NCBI GenBank assembly: GCA_029864225.1
Contig: JAOTTU010000102.1
Coordinates: forward strand, 1-6,993
Length of the DNA stretch: 6,993 nt
Source of the DNA: Gammaproteobacteria bacterium
GTDB taxonomy: Bacteria; Pseudomonadota; Gammaproteobacteria; UBA9214
Direction of reading: 5' to 3'
Under the pieces are notes generated by a model. That model worked only from the letters and a program-made list of their open reading frames with translations, was not told where the DNA came from and did no database searches. Position numbers and translations under genes: made by a program. Positions 1 to 5,253 of this stretch are shown here, one piece after another. Position 1 is the stretch's first letter, and each line of letters starts with the position of its first letter.

Positions 1-74
1 GCCGCGACCTTGCCGCCGCCAACGACCAGGCAGGGGCGGTCATTCACATCCAGAAAAACAGGTAGAAATTTCAT
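1..74 (-). CDS. cysG: Siroheme synthase CysG, N-terminal fragment
   Basis: Only the first 24 full codons are in the window; the gene runs off the left edge. The residues read MKFLPVFLDVNDRPCLVVGG followed by GKVA. This is the typical start of the CysG/Met8 family: a short beta strand (LPVFLD), a turn (RPC), then a second strand and the glycine-rich GGGxxA loop that binds NAD in the precorrin-2 dehydrogenase/sirohydrochlorin ferrochelatase domain. The full enzyme makes siroheme, the cofactor of assimilatory and dissimilatory sulfite reductases. Whether the C-terminal uroporphyrinogen methyltransferase domain is present cannot be seen. It lies 92 bp downstream of the dsrS-like gene on the same strand. 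No clear Shine-Dalgarno sequence precedes the ATG. A link to sulfur oxidation is inferred from the neighbour. Confidence 0.85.
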   Translation of the reverse strand, partial: MKFLPVFLDVNDRPCLVVGGGKVA

Positions 75-166
75 TTACAATGTCTGCAGTCTAATAAAAT
101 ATCCGGGGCACTCGGCCGGCATGGCAGGCGCGCACGGCGATCAGCTGGTCTATAAAATTCCATGCC

Positions 167-1288
167 TTACTTCCTCAAAATATTGATTTGTTCCTGCAGC
201 GGCTCGCTAACCGGTTTCAGCTTCTTGCGCATCACAGATCCGATGGCATCGGTGCGTGAGAATATCGGATTGACCAGGGGTTCATCGACATTCGACAGCA
301 CCAGCATCGCACGCACCTGCTGTTCCAGTTCCGGTATGGCTGACAGCACATCGCCAAGCGTATCCCCCCGCTCACGACAGGCTGCAAGGGCCTCGTCAGC
401 GCTCTGCAAAATTTCCTCCATAGCTTCATACTTGCGTGTATCCATGCGCAGCGACCCGAAATAGGCGGCAATCGCCAACAGCAACTCGACAATCACATCC
501 TGATTAGCCGGTTTTTTTAGCACCGTCTCCACGCTAGCGAGAAAGCCCTGGCCTTCGGCACTCAGCAAACGGCATATCTGAACCGCGTAAGGGTTGTCGT
601 TGACACACAGTCCCTCGAGTTTTGCCCGGGCCTGCTCCCAACCCGGGTGTGGCACCGGCTTGTCCGGCAGGTCTTCCGGGACGCTGTGAAGAAAGCCGAC
701 GTAATAGGCGTTCTTGTGTTTGCCCTTCTCCCAGATCTTCTGCCTGGCGTCAGCGCTGATCAGGCCAGGTTGCAGGACCAGTCGCACCGAGTCGATTATG
801 TCTTTTGCCTCCGCCTCGAAAGGCAGGAATTCAACCAGAAAATCTGCCAGCACAGTGCCCATTTCGCCTTCAGCAACCGGTTTCTGGCGGAGCATGCAGC
901 GGGCATTCTCGGCGGACTGTGATGACCACCAGGCCCGCCGGGCGATCTCGCTGGTTATACCGCTGGCGTTGACGACGGCCACAACGGCCTCGGGCTCGCC
1001 GAGCAGCAGCAGCGACTCGAGCATCCCGTCCCGGGTCTGCCCCATGCGCGTCCAGCGTTTCAGGTAGACCGGATAGCCGCCGGGTGAGCCCAGTACGTGG
1101 CTCGAAAGCGCCTCACGCACGCGGCGCAAGTAGGATTCGTCACGGCAATTGGGATTCAGCTTGACCCTGGCCTCCCCCTTCTCGGAAAGCGCATACAGGG
1201 TCATGCTGGATTCATCGATGCGGACAGCCTTTATGGGGCTCGCCAATAATACGTTAATCCGCAGTGCGTCTTCAGCTGACAGCTCCAT
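167..1288 (-). CDS. dsrS: DsrS-like protein of the dsr sulfur-oxidation locus
   Basis: A 373-residue soluble protein with no signal peptide or membrane segment. I recognise it as DsrS by overall resemblance. The N-terminal part has IDESSMTLYALSEKGEARV, then the glycine/proline-rich stretch LGSPGGYPVYLKRWTRMGQ at about residues 66-84, the RRAWW motif near residue 117, and GEMGTVLADFLVEFLPFEAE and SVRLVLQPGLIS between about residues 140 and 180. The C-terminal half is helical. DsrS is a cytosolic protein encoded at the end of the dsr cluster in Allochromatium vinosum; its biochemical function is not established, and it is reported there to have additional transcription from an internal promoter. 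Here it follows a Sel1-repeat gene by 39 bp and precedes cysG by 92 bp. The start ATG has only a weak GTTGAG-type ribosome site. The identification is from memory of the family, not from a search. Confidence 0.72.
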   Translation of the reverse strand: MELSAEDALRINVLLASPIKAVRIDESSMTLYALSEKGEARVKLNPNCRDESYLRRVREALSSHVLGSPGGYPVYLKRWTRMGQTRDGMLESLLLLGEPEAVVAVVNASGITSEIARRAWWSSQSAENARCMLRQKPVAEGEMGTVLADFLVEFLPFEAEAKDIIDSVRLVLQPGLISADARQKIWEKGKHKNAYYVGFLHSVPEDLPDKPVPHPGWEQARAKLEGLCVNDNPYAVQICRLLSAEGQGFLASVETVLKKPANQDVIVELLLAIAAYFGSLRMDTRKYEAMEEILQSADEALAACRERGDTLGDVLSAIPELEQQVRAMLVLSNVDEPLVNPIFSRTDAIGSVMRKKLKPVSEPLQEQINILRK

Positions 1289-1327
1289 CTCAACTGGCCC
1301 GCTCAGTCATGGGCACAATGAACGTGG

Positions 1328-1759
1328 TCAGAAGTCGAATCCAGCCTGGGCATATAACTTCCTGGCCATCTCCGGGTCTCTTTCCACACCATTGCCATCC
1401 TCGTACATCTTTGCCAGCGTCGTGAGCGAACCTGCCAGCCCCTGCTCCGAGGCCTTGCGGAACCATTCGACGGCCGCGGCACTGTCCTGCTCGACACAGT
1501 CACCCTCGAGGTACATGAACCCCAGGCCGTGCTGTGCGAGGGCAAACCCCTGTGCAGCCGAAGCACGCATCATCTCGTAGGCCATCTTTTCGTTGCGGAC
1601 CATGCCCAGCCCGTTCTGGCACATAATCGCAACGCGGTGCTGGGCATCGGGATCACCGCCATCGGCCAGGGGTGAAAGCAGTTGCATGGCAAGGGAAAAG
1701 TTCTTGGACTCGAAGGCCGCCACACCACTGGAAAAACTCATGTCGTTCATTTCCGCCAT
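1328..1759 (-). CDS. Sel1-repeat (TPR-like) protein
   Basis: A 143-residue protein built almost wholly of Sel1-like repeats, each about 36 residues: roughly residues 35-70, 71-106 and 107-143. The repeats show the usual signature A(Q)xxLGxMYxxGxGVxxDxxxAxxWFrkAAeQG, for example AQHGLGFMYLEGDCVEQDSA and LAKMYEDGNGVERDPEMARK. The N-terminal 34 residues look like a further degenerate helical pair. There is no signal peptide, so it is probably cytoplasmic. Sel1 repeats form alpha solenoids that bind protein partners; the partner here is unknown. The ATG at 1757-1759 has a good GAGG ribosome site at 1766-1769 on the minus strand, 6 bases away; the methionine at residue 4 is a weaker alternative. 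It is likely co-transcribed with dsrS. In A. vinosum the gene before dsrS is dsrR, an A-type iron-sulfur-related protein, and this is not that family. Confidence 0.85.
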   Translation of the reverse strand: MAEMNDMSFSSGVAAFESKNFSLAMQLLSPLADGGDPDAQHRVAIMCQNGLGMVRNEKMAYEMMRASAAQGFALAQHGLGFMYLEGDCVEQDSAAAVEWFRKASEQGLAGSLTTLAKMYEDGNGVERDPEMARKLYAQAGFDF

Positions 1760-1865
1760 AGTCTGCCTCGTTATGCTCGCCGTACCTTGGGTGCCGCGAC
1801 TGCACGCCGGGCAGGAGCCATGATTAACAACCGGCTATGCTATCCACTCAGGGTTGTTCTTCGAA

Positions 1866-1881
1866 TACCCCAAAGGGGGAA
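1866..1881. promoter_or_regulatory. Distal C4-G4 palindrome, possible response-regulator site
   Basis: The sequence TACCCCAAAGGGGGAA fits a 7-2-7 arrangement: heptamer TACCCCA, two bases, then GGGGGAA, the reverse complement of TTCCCCC. NarL/FixJ/LuxR-type response regulators recognise inverted heptamers of the form TACYYMT spaced by two bases. This site matches in layout and in most positions. It lies 66 bp from the second palindrome, about six helical turns. The binding protein is not known. Confidence 0.35.
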
Positions 1882-1931
1882 TCTATCTGATTTAATTATG
1901 GAATCCACCCGGGCGGCAATAGGCTGATTTA

Positions 1932-1947
1932 TCCCCCCATAGGGGTA
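1932..1947. promoter_or_regulatory. Proximal C4-G4 palindrome, possible activator site
   Basis: The sequence TCCCCCCATAGGGGTA has a right heptamer whose reverse complement, TACCCCT, fits the NarL heptamer TACYYMT at every position; the left heptamer is weaker. Its centre is about 34 bases upstream of the first base of the candidate -10 box at 1971. That would place it near -43 from a transcription start around 1983, a usual position for an activator overlapping a missing -35. No good -35 hexamer is present, which fits an activator-dependent promoter. This is inferred from sequence only. Confidence 0.38.
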
Positions 1948-1970
1948 TTCGGGGCACTATAGGGCTCCTG

Positions 1971-1976
1971 TATACT
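1971..1976 (+). promoter_or_regulatory. Candidate -10 box for the 63-aa gene
   Basis: TATACT matches five of six bases of the sigma-70 -10 consensus and faces the 63-aa gene. The corresponding -35 position (about 1948-1953) reads ATTCGG, a poor match. The promoter would therefore need an activator, plausibly at the adjacent palindrome. Confidence 0.35.
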
Positions 1977-2119
1977 GGCGCTAATTTTCAGTAACCCCAA
2001 TTGAAACAACGGTATAACCGAATTTCATGTCTGCGCAATTAAACCCTATAACTGCATAATTGCAGCTGCGCGCTGATTATTTTTATTGTTTACTTTTCAG
2101 ACAACACGAGGAGTTGAAG

Positions 2120-2311
2120 ATGAACCAGACATACTATGACGCAACCACAAAAATGGAAGCCAAAGGCGTGGACCCGGAATACATCCTGGGCTGGCAGTGC
2201 GGCTATCTGCTGAACCCGGCGCGCGAGGAGCAGCGTTTGACCGAGGCCTACTCCGCCGGTTACGAGGATGGCAAGGCCCGCAACACGGACAACTTCTCCA
2301 ACTGGATCTAG
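2120..2311 (+). CDS. 63-aa protein of unknown function
   Basis: A small, acidic, soluble protein. The start at 2120 is chosen because ACGAGGAG at 2106-2113 is a near-ideal ribosome site with six-base spacing; an in-frame ATG at 2060 has no such site. The protein has two loosely similar segments: YILGWQCGYLLNPAREEQ (about residues 21-38) and AYSAGYEDGKARNTDNFSNW (about 43-62). Each carries an aromatic-glycine GY core. The second segment is faintly like the GYxxGxxG helix region of ribosome modulation factor, but the match is too short to assign. It has no membrane segment and one cysteine (residue 27). Gene and regulatory region look real: strong ribosome site, possible regulated promoter, dedicated terminator at 2673-2701. 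Its divergence from the dsrS group suggests, but does not show, a sulfur-related role. The TAG stop lies in the CTAG at the left edge of a mobile element. Confidence 0.8.
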   Translation: MNQTYYDATTKMEAKGVDPEYILGWQCGYLLNPAREEQRLTEAYSAGYEDGKARNTDNFSNWI

Positions 2312-2654
2312 CCCACATTTCTCACCGGACGGCGCTAGATCCAAACAAGGCACTGATGTAAAGAACAGAGTGCAGATCATGAATAAGACAGAGTGTTTCC
2401 GGGTATTGCCTATCCCGACCCTGGCTGGTTCTCGCGCACCCGGACTTGCGATGTACAGGGAGGTACAAGTGCCGCGGGAGGCAGGATGCCGGGAGCGACC
2501 GCTTCACTCAAGTGGTAGCTACGGCTACCACTTTCGCTCCAGCACGGCGCCCGGGCACACGAGTCCTCGGCAACTGCTCCATGCGTTGCTCTACCTCCTG
2601 CATCCCTGCAGTCGTGCGCCAGCATCCGGGATCACGGTGAGAATTGCGGGCTAG
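2308..2654. mobile_element. Non-autonomous MITE-like element, copy 1 (with foldback)
   Basis: The left part (2308-2418) aligns with the compact element at 4498-4607 with about 20 differences and one gap in roughly 110 positions. The right end (2632-2654) matches the right terminal repeat of that element, TCCCGGTGAG...GCGGGCTAG, with two mismatches in 23. The ends are therefore imperfect terminal inverted repeats bracketed by CTAG on both sides. About 213 extra bases sit between the two matching parts. The CTAG may be a 4-bp target duplication or part of the repeat. No transposase is encoded, so any movement needed an enzyme from elsewhere. It lies between the stop of the 63-aa gene and that gene's terminator. 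If CTAG is the duplicated target, removing the element restores the same TAG stop followed by the terminator about 18 bases on. The IS family is not assigned. Confidence 0.75.
2412..2632. repeat. Large imperfect foldback inside element copy 1
   Basis: This stretch can fold on itself through nested arms. From outside in: ATCCCG (2412-2417) with CGGGAT (2627-2632); GATGTACAGGGAGGTA (2450-2465) with CTACCTCCTGCATC (2591-2604, gapped); GTGCCGCGGG (2469-2478) with CCCGGGCAC (2550-2558, one bulge); GGAGCGA (2492-2498) with TCGCTCC (2534-2540). The innermost is a perfect 10-bp hairpin, AAGTGGTAGC (2510-2519) and GCTACCACTT (2524-2533), with loop TACG. The open frame that runs through it has no ribosome site or recognisable product, so I treat it as non-coding. 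It may be a second repeat element inserted into the first, or interior that copy 2 has lost. Confidence 0.6.
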
Positions 2655-2672
2655 TGACGTCCGGCAACTCCG

Positions 2673-2701
2673 AAAAAGGCGGGTGATACCCGCCTTTTTT
2701 T
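2673..2701. terminator. Bidirectional rho-independent terminator
   Basis: A 12-bp stem, AAAAAGGCGGGT (2673-2684) and ACCCGCCTTTTT (2688-2699), with loop GAT, continues into a T-run on the plus strand. The A-run at its left makes it work in both directions. It can end the transcript of the 63-aa gene and that of the 181-aa gene arriving from the right (stop at 2726-2728). Confidence 0.9.
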
Positions 2702-2725
2702 ATTGCCCGGTGAGGAGAATCCAGG

Positions 2726-3271
2726 TTATGCAAACAGGTCGCGCAGCGCCTTCCTGAGCGGTATCAGGGCCTCGGGGGCCTCGATATCCATGACCTGGTC
2801 GGTGATCCACTTGTTGTCTTTAGCACCCATCACGGCCCTGACGTTCTCGCCAAAATAGCGCCGGAAGGCAAATCCCGGCTCATTGTCCGTGAATGAGAAC
2901 TCCGCATAATCGGCCGCCCTCTGGTTCAGCAGGTCTACCAGGGCCTGGCGATACTCGCCCTTACCCTCGGCATCGGTACGGTTTTGCTGGATATTGTCGG
3001 CAAGGTGCCGGGCCAGCGCGGTGATGAATTCCACCCGTTCGTTCTGGCCCAGGTCGTCGCTGGTCATGCGGTCCACGAGGTGCACCAGGAAGGCCAGGAA
3101 CTCGGCAATGATATCCAGGCGCTGCGCATTGGTATCGGTCTGGAAACCCTCGTTCTCCAGATTCAACACCCCCTGCTGGGCGATGCGCCACAGGATAAAG
3201 GCCATGGCCCCGCCGGTTTCCGAGAGGGAACGTTGCTTGTCCTTGAGATTCCATTTGCTCTTGACTCGCAC
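2726..3271 (-). CDS. Hypothetical protein, 181 aa
   Basis: The start is GTG (plus-strand CAC at 3269-3271), supported by AGGAG at 3279-3283 on the minus strand with seven-base spacing. The protein is mostly helical and soluble with no signal peptide. It has a basic N-terminus (MRVKSKWNLKDKQRS), a helix around residues 21-35 (GAMAFILWRIAQQGV), and a hydrophobic helix at about 51-69 (RLDIIAEFLAFLVHLVDRM). Residues 74-96 are amphipathic. Residues 119-147 are aromatic-rich (ADYAEFSFTDNEPGFAFRRYFGENVRAVM), and the end is charged. I do not recognise the family. It is divergent from the 361-aa gene across 114 bp, so the two may share control. It ends just before the bidirectional terminator. Confidence 0.75.
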   Translation of the reverse strand: MRVKSKWNLKDKQRSLSETGGAMAFILWRIAQQGVLNLENEGFQTDTNAQRLDIIAEFLAFLVHLVDRMTSDDLGQNERVEFITALARHLADNIQQNRTDAEGKGEYRQALVDLLNQRAADYAEFSFTDNEPGFAFRRYFGENVRAVMGAKDNKWITDQVMDIEAPEALIPLRKALRDLFA

Positions 3272-3385
3272 GCCGCGACTCCTGTTAATAACAATCGACT
3301 TTCACCCCGCAGCCACGGGCTGCTGGCAGTGCTTATGAGTGCATGCTAGCATAGAAAAACCGAGGATTTCAGTAAGGTATTCGGT
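3272..3385. promoter_or_regulatory. Divergent intergenic region of the 181-aa and 361-aa genes
   Basis: 114 bp between two outward-facing GTG starts. It holds a small perfect hairpin, GCAGCC (3309-3314) and GGCTGC (3318-3323), which would lie in the 5' leader of the leftward gene. It also holds a palindromic patch TGCATGCTAGCATA around 3341-3354. No promoter matches the sigma-70 consensus well on either strand, so specific promoter positions are not assigned. Confidence 0.4.
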
Positions 3386-4471
3386 GTGTCCACAGCCCCC
3401 AACCCAACCTCGTCCTGCGCCTCTGGCATCAGCGACGAACTGGCCCCCACCCTTGCGGCCGTCCGTGCAAACTGCCATATCAGCGACGCCCGGCACGCCA
3501 CGGACTACACCCTGTGCGTCTACCTGCTCAAGATGCGCGAGTATTACCGCTGGGAACATGAGCTGCCGTTCAGTCGGCCACTGCAGCACGCGGAGCTGAC
3601 CACCTGGCTGAGCGAGCGGGAAGAGCTCTGGGAGACGGTTGCAGAGAATCCGTTCGAGTCGATACCCGTCTCGAACCGGCAGTGTGACCCGTTTGACGCC
3701 GACACCATCAACCGGCACCTCAACCAGCTCGGTTACATCTACAGCAGCGGCATCGGCCGCAACAGGCGTCCACATTTTTTTCTGGGCAGGCTGGATGAAC
3801 AGCGCCAGCACGATGGCTACACCCTGTATATCTCCGGCAGGGAATACGCGCGCGACCTGACGGCCCCGCCCGCCATGAGCCTGAACAACACAATCTTCAT
3901 CCGCCGCGAGTCGCTGCGGCGCATGTTATGGGAGAAGATCGAGGAATGGCGCTGGAACAAGCCGGCCAATGCCATGCAAAAGGCCATCAACTGCTACAGT
4001 TTTGATTCCGCACCGGAACAGGCCCTGGATGAAATGACCAACAATGAAATCCGCTCGGTCATGCTGCACGAGATCGGCGAGGTCATGGTCGGTAATGAAT
4101 TGGGCAGCGCCTGGGAGGAATTGCTGGCCACGGCCCCGCACAGCAAGACCGAGTTCCAGTTGCGCGGCGTGCGTGACCATGCAGCCGATGCCCTGTCCAC
4201 CCTGCCCGGCCTGCTGAATGACATCAGCCCGGCATCGCTGCATTTTTATATCGCCAACCTGACCAATATGCGCAAGTCGCTGTTTCCTGGCCTGCTGTCG
4301 GCCTATGAGGCCTGGACCAGGAGCGGCAGCGCTGTCGAACTGAACCAGGTGGCCAACAGCGCACGCGCTCACTGGCTCACGCTGGCGCGGGAAATACTTG
4401 AACTTTATCGCCGCCAGGGCAGTGACTGCCAGGATGAGATCAGCGCCCTGGTGGAACAACGCGTCCTCTGA
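3386..4471 (+). CDS. Sfum_1244/DUF6866-like conserved protein
   Basis: A 361-residue soluble protein starting at GTG, with AAGG at 3374-3377 eight bases upstream. After a low-complexity N-terminus, residues 29-56 read NCHISDARHATDYTLCVYLL followed by KMREYYRW. This highly patterned block is the part I associate with Sfum_1244-type conserved proteins of Proteobacteria, whose function is unknown. Residues 117-158 look like a beta-rich segment (YIYSSGIGRNRRPHFFLGRL and onward to GYTLYISGREYARDL). A helical C-terminal half follows, with MLHEIGEVMVGNELG at about 226-240; the HExxE there (H228, E229, E232) could bind a metal, but this is a guess from the pattern. Cysteines at 11, 30, 44, 100, 203 and 348 form no obvious cluster. 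The gene stands alone: a mobile element begins 27 bp after its stop, and no terminator is visible there. Confidence 0.75.
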   Translation: MSTAPNPTSSCASGISDELAPTLAAVRANCHISDARHATDYTLCVYLLKMREYYRWEHELPFSRPLQHAELTTWLSEREELWETVAENPFESIPVSNRQCDPFDADTINRHLNQLGYIYSSGIGRNRRPHFFLGRLDEQRQHDGYTLYISGREYARDLTAPPAMSLNNTIFIRRESLRRMLWEKIEEWRWNKPANAMQKAINCYSFDSAPEQALDEMTNNEIRSVMLHEIGEVMVGNELGSAWEELLATAPHSKTEFQLRGVRDHAADALSTLPGLLNDISPASLHFYIANLTNMRKSLFPGLLSAYEAWTRSGSAVELNQVANSARAHWLTLAREILELYRRQGSDCQDEISALVEQRVL

Positions 4472-4497
4472 CAGCCTGCCGGTCAGATCACAGAACA

Positions 4498-4624
4498 CTA
4501 GCCCGCATTTCTCACCGGGCGACGGTAGAATCATATAAGGCACTGAGGTAACGAACGGAGTGCAGATCAGCAAAAAGACAGTATGTCCCGGGCATTGTCT
4601 ATCCCGGTGAGAAATGCGGGCTAG
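4498..4624. mobile_element. Non-autonomous MITE-like element, copy 2 (compact)
   Basis: A 127-bp element with perfect 22-bp terminal inverted repeats: the left arm 4498-4519 begins CTAGCCCGCATTTCTCACC, and the right arm 4603-4624 ends GGTGAGAAATGCGGGCTAG. Both ends carry CTAG, which is either the last bases of the repeat or a 4-bp target duplication. The 83-bp interior encodes nothing, so the element is non-autonomous. It is the short counterpart of the element at 2308-2654. The perfect arms suggest it moved more recently than copy 1 or has been kept as a hairpin. It separates the 361-aa gene from the 2OG oxygenase and ends 4 bp before the oxygenase ATG. As RNA it would form a long stem directly upstream of that start. 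Confidence 0.85.
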
Positions 4625-4628
4625 GAAC

Positions 4629-5240
4629 ATGAATAACCCGACTGCGGAATCACGTCCCGCGCTAAAGACCATCACCGAGGTGAAGGAAAATACCTATATC
4701 TTCGAGAAACCCGGGGCGCTGCCCATTGACGTCTGCAACGAGATGATCCGTCGCTTCGAGGAACTCGAAGAAGAGCAGTACCAGGGGCGTATCGGGCAGA
4801 CGCTGGCAACAGACCGCAGCATCAAGAAGTCAACCGACCTGGTGGTCAGCGGCAAGGAGCACTGGCAAGACATCGACCAGGCGCTGTTCCGCTCGCTGGG
4901 AACGGCCATTCATGAATTTCGCGAGACCTATCCGTTTTTCAAGGGGCCCTTCAAGGATTCCGGCTACGCGATCCAGCGCACCGACCCGGGCGAGTATTAT
5001 CACTGGCATATTGACGGCGGCAGCCACGAATTCAGCCAGCGCCAGCTGGTTGCCGTCTGGTACCTGAACGATGTCCCCGGCCCCGGCGGGACCACGGATT
5101 TCTTCTACCAGGACGTGCAGATCCGTCCGGAGGCCGGCAAGCTGCTATTATTCCCTCCCTTCTGGACCCATGAACACCGCGGCGCCAGGCTCGAACAGGG
5201 GGTGAAATACATCGCGACCACCTGGGCGGTGTTCGCCTGA
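4629..5240 (+). CDS. 2-oxoglutarate/Fe(II)-dependent oxygenase
   Basis: A 203-residue protein with the double-stranded beta-helix core of prolyl-4-hydroxylase-like 2OG-Fe(II) oxygenases. Iron ligands are the HxD pair H127 and D129 (in GEYYHWHIDGG) and a distal histidine in FPPFWTHEHRG, H183 or possibly H181. The 2-oxoglutarate-binding basic residue is probably K193 in GVKYIATTWAVF. Residues 1-110 form the helical N-terminal support. These enzymes couple 2-oxoglutarate decarboxylation to hydroxylation of a substrate, which cannot be predicted here. Start: ATG at 4629 is preferred. AGGA at 4623-4626 is only two bases away, which is poor. An in-frame ATG at 4614 lies inside the element's right arm and would add five residues, with GGTGAG just upstream. 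The mobile element has thus replaced or altered the native upstream DNA. A GNAT gene follows by 13 bp. Confidence 0.88.
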   Translation: MNNPTAESRPALKTITEVKENTYIFEKPGALPIDVCNEMIRRFEELEEEQYQGRIGQTLATDRSIKKSTDLVVSGKEHWQDIDQALFRSLGTAIHEFRETYPFFKGPFKDSGYAIQRTDPGEYYHWHIDGGSHEFSQRQLVAVWYLNDVPGPGGTTDFFYQDVQIRPEAGKLLLFPPFWTHEHRGARLEQGVKYIATTWAVFA

Positions 5241-5253
5241 AATTCCACGGATC

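Larger units (their letters stand above)
1760..2119. promoter_or_regulatory. Divergent intergenic regulatory region
   Basis: 360 bases without a convincing gene, between the Sel1/dsrS genes (leftward) and the 63-aa gene (rightward). It holds two C4-G4 palindromes, a 10-bp inverted repeat linking them (CGAATACCCC at 1862-1871 and GGGGTATTCG at 1942-1951), and a possible -10 box TATACT at 1971-1976. It also holds a small palindrome CGGTATAACCG at 2010-2020 and a T-rich stretch around 2076-2097. The rightward gene has the ribosome site ACGAGGAG at 2106-2113, six bases before its ATG. If the -10 is real, the leader is about 135 nt. No clear promoter is visible for the leftward genes, though they must start in or near this region unless they are read from further away. 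Confidence 0.5.

Noticed and set aside
118..166. Inverted repeat GGCATGG (118-124) and CCATGCC (160-166) after dsrS
   Set aside because: Seven-base arms 35 bases apart, with no T-run after them; too weak to call a terminator or attenuator.
1820..1927. Short plus-strand frame starting ATGATTAACAACCGG after AGGAG
   Set aside because: The AGGAG is only two bases from the ATG, and the frame crosses the palindromic regulatory sites; 35 codons without any recognisable feature.
2268..2654. 128-codon plus-strand open frame through element copy 1
   Set aside because: It overlaps the 63-aa gene in another frame, has no ribosome site, and its body is the foldback repeat; its stop is simply the TAG of the element edge.
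3302..3811. 169-codon minus-strand open frame
   Set aside because: Antisense to the start of the 361-aa gene and would overlap the divergent promoter region; no recognisable motif.
3926..4675. 249-codon minus-strand open frame
   Set aside because: Antisense to the 361-aa gene and running through mobile element copy 2; the translation resembles no family, and the plus-strand gene explains the region.
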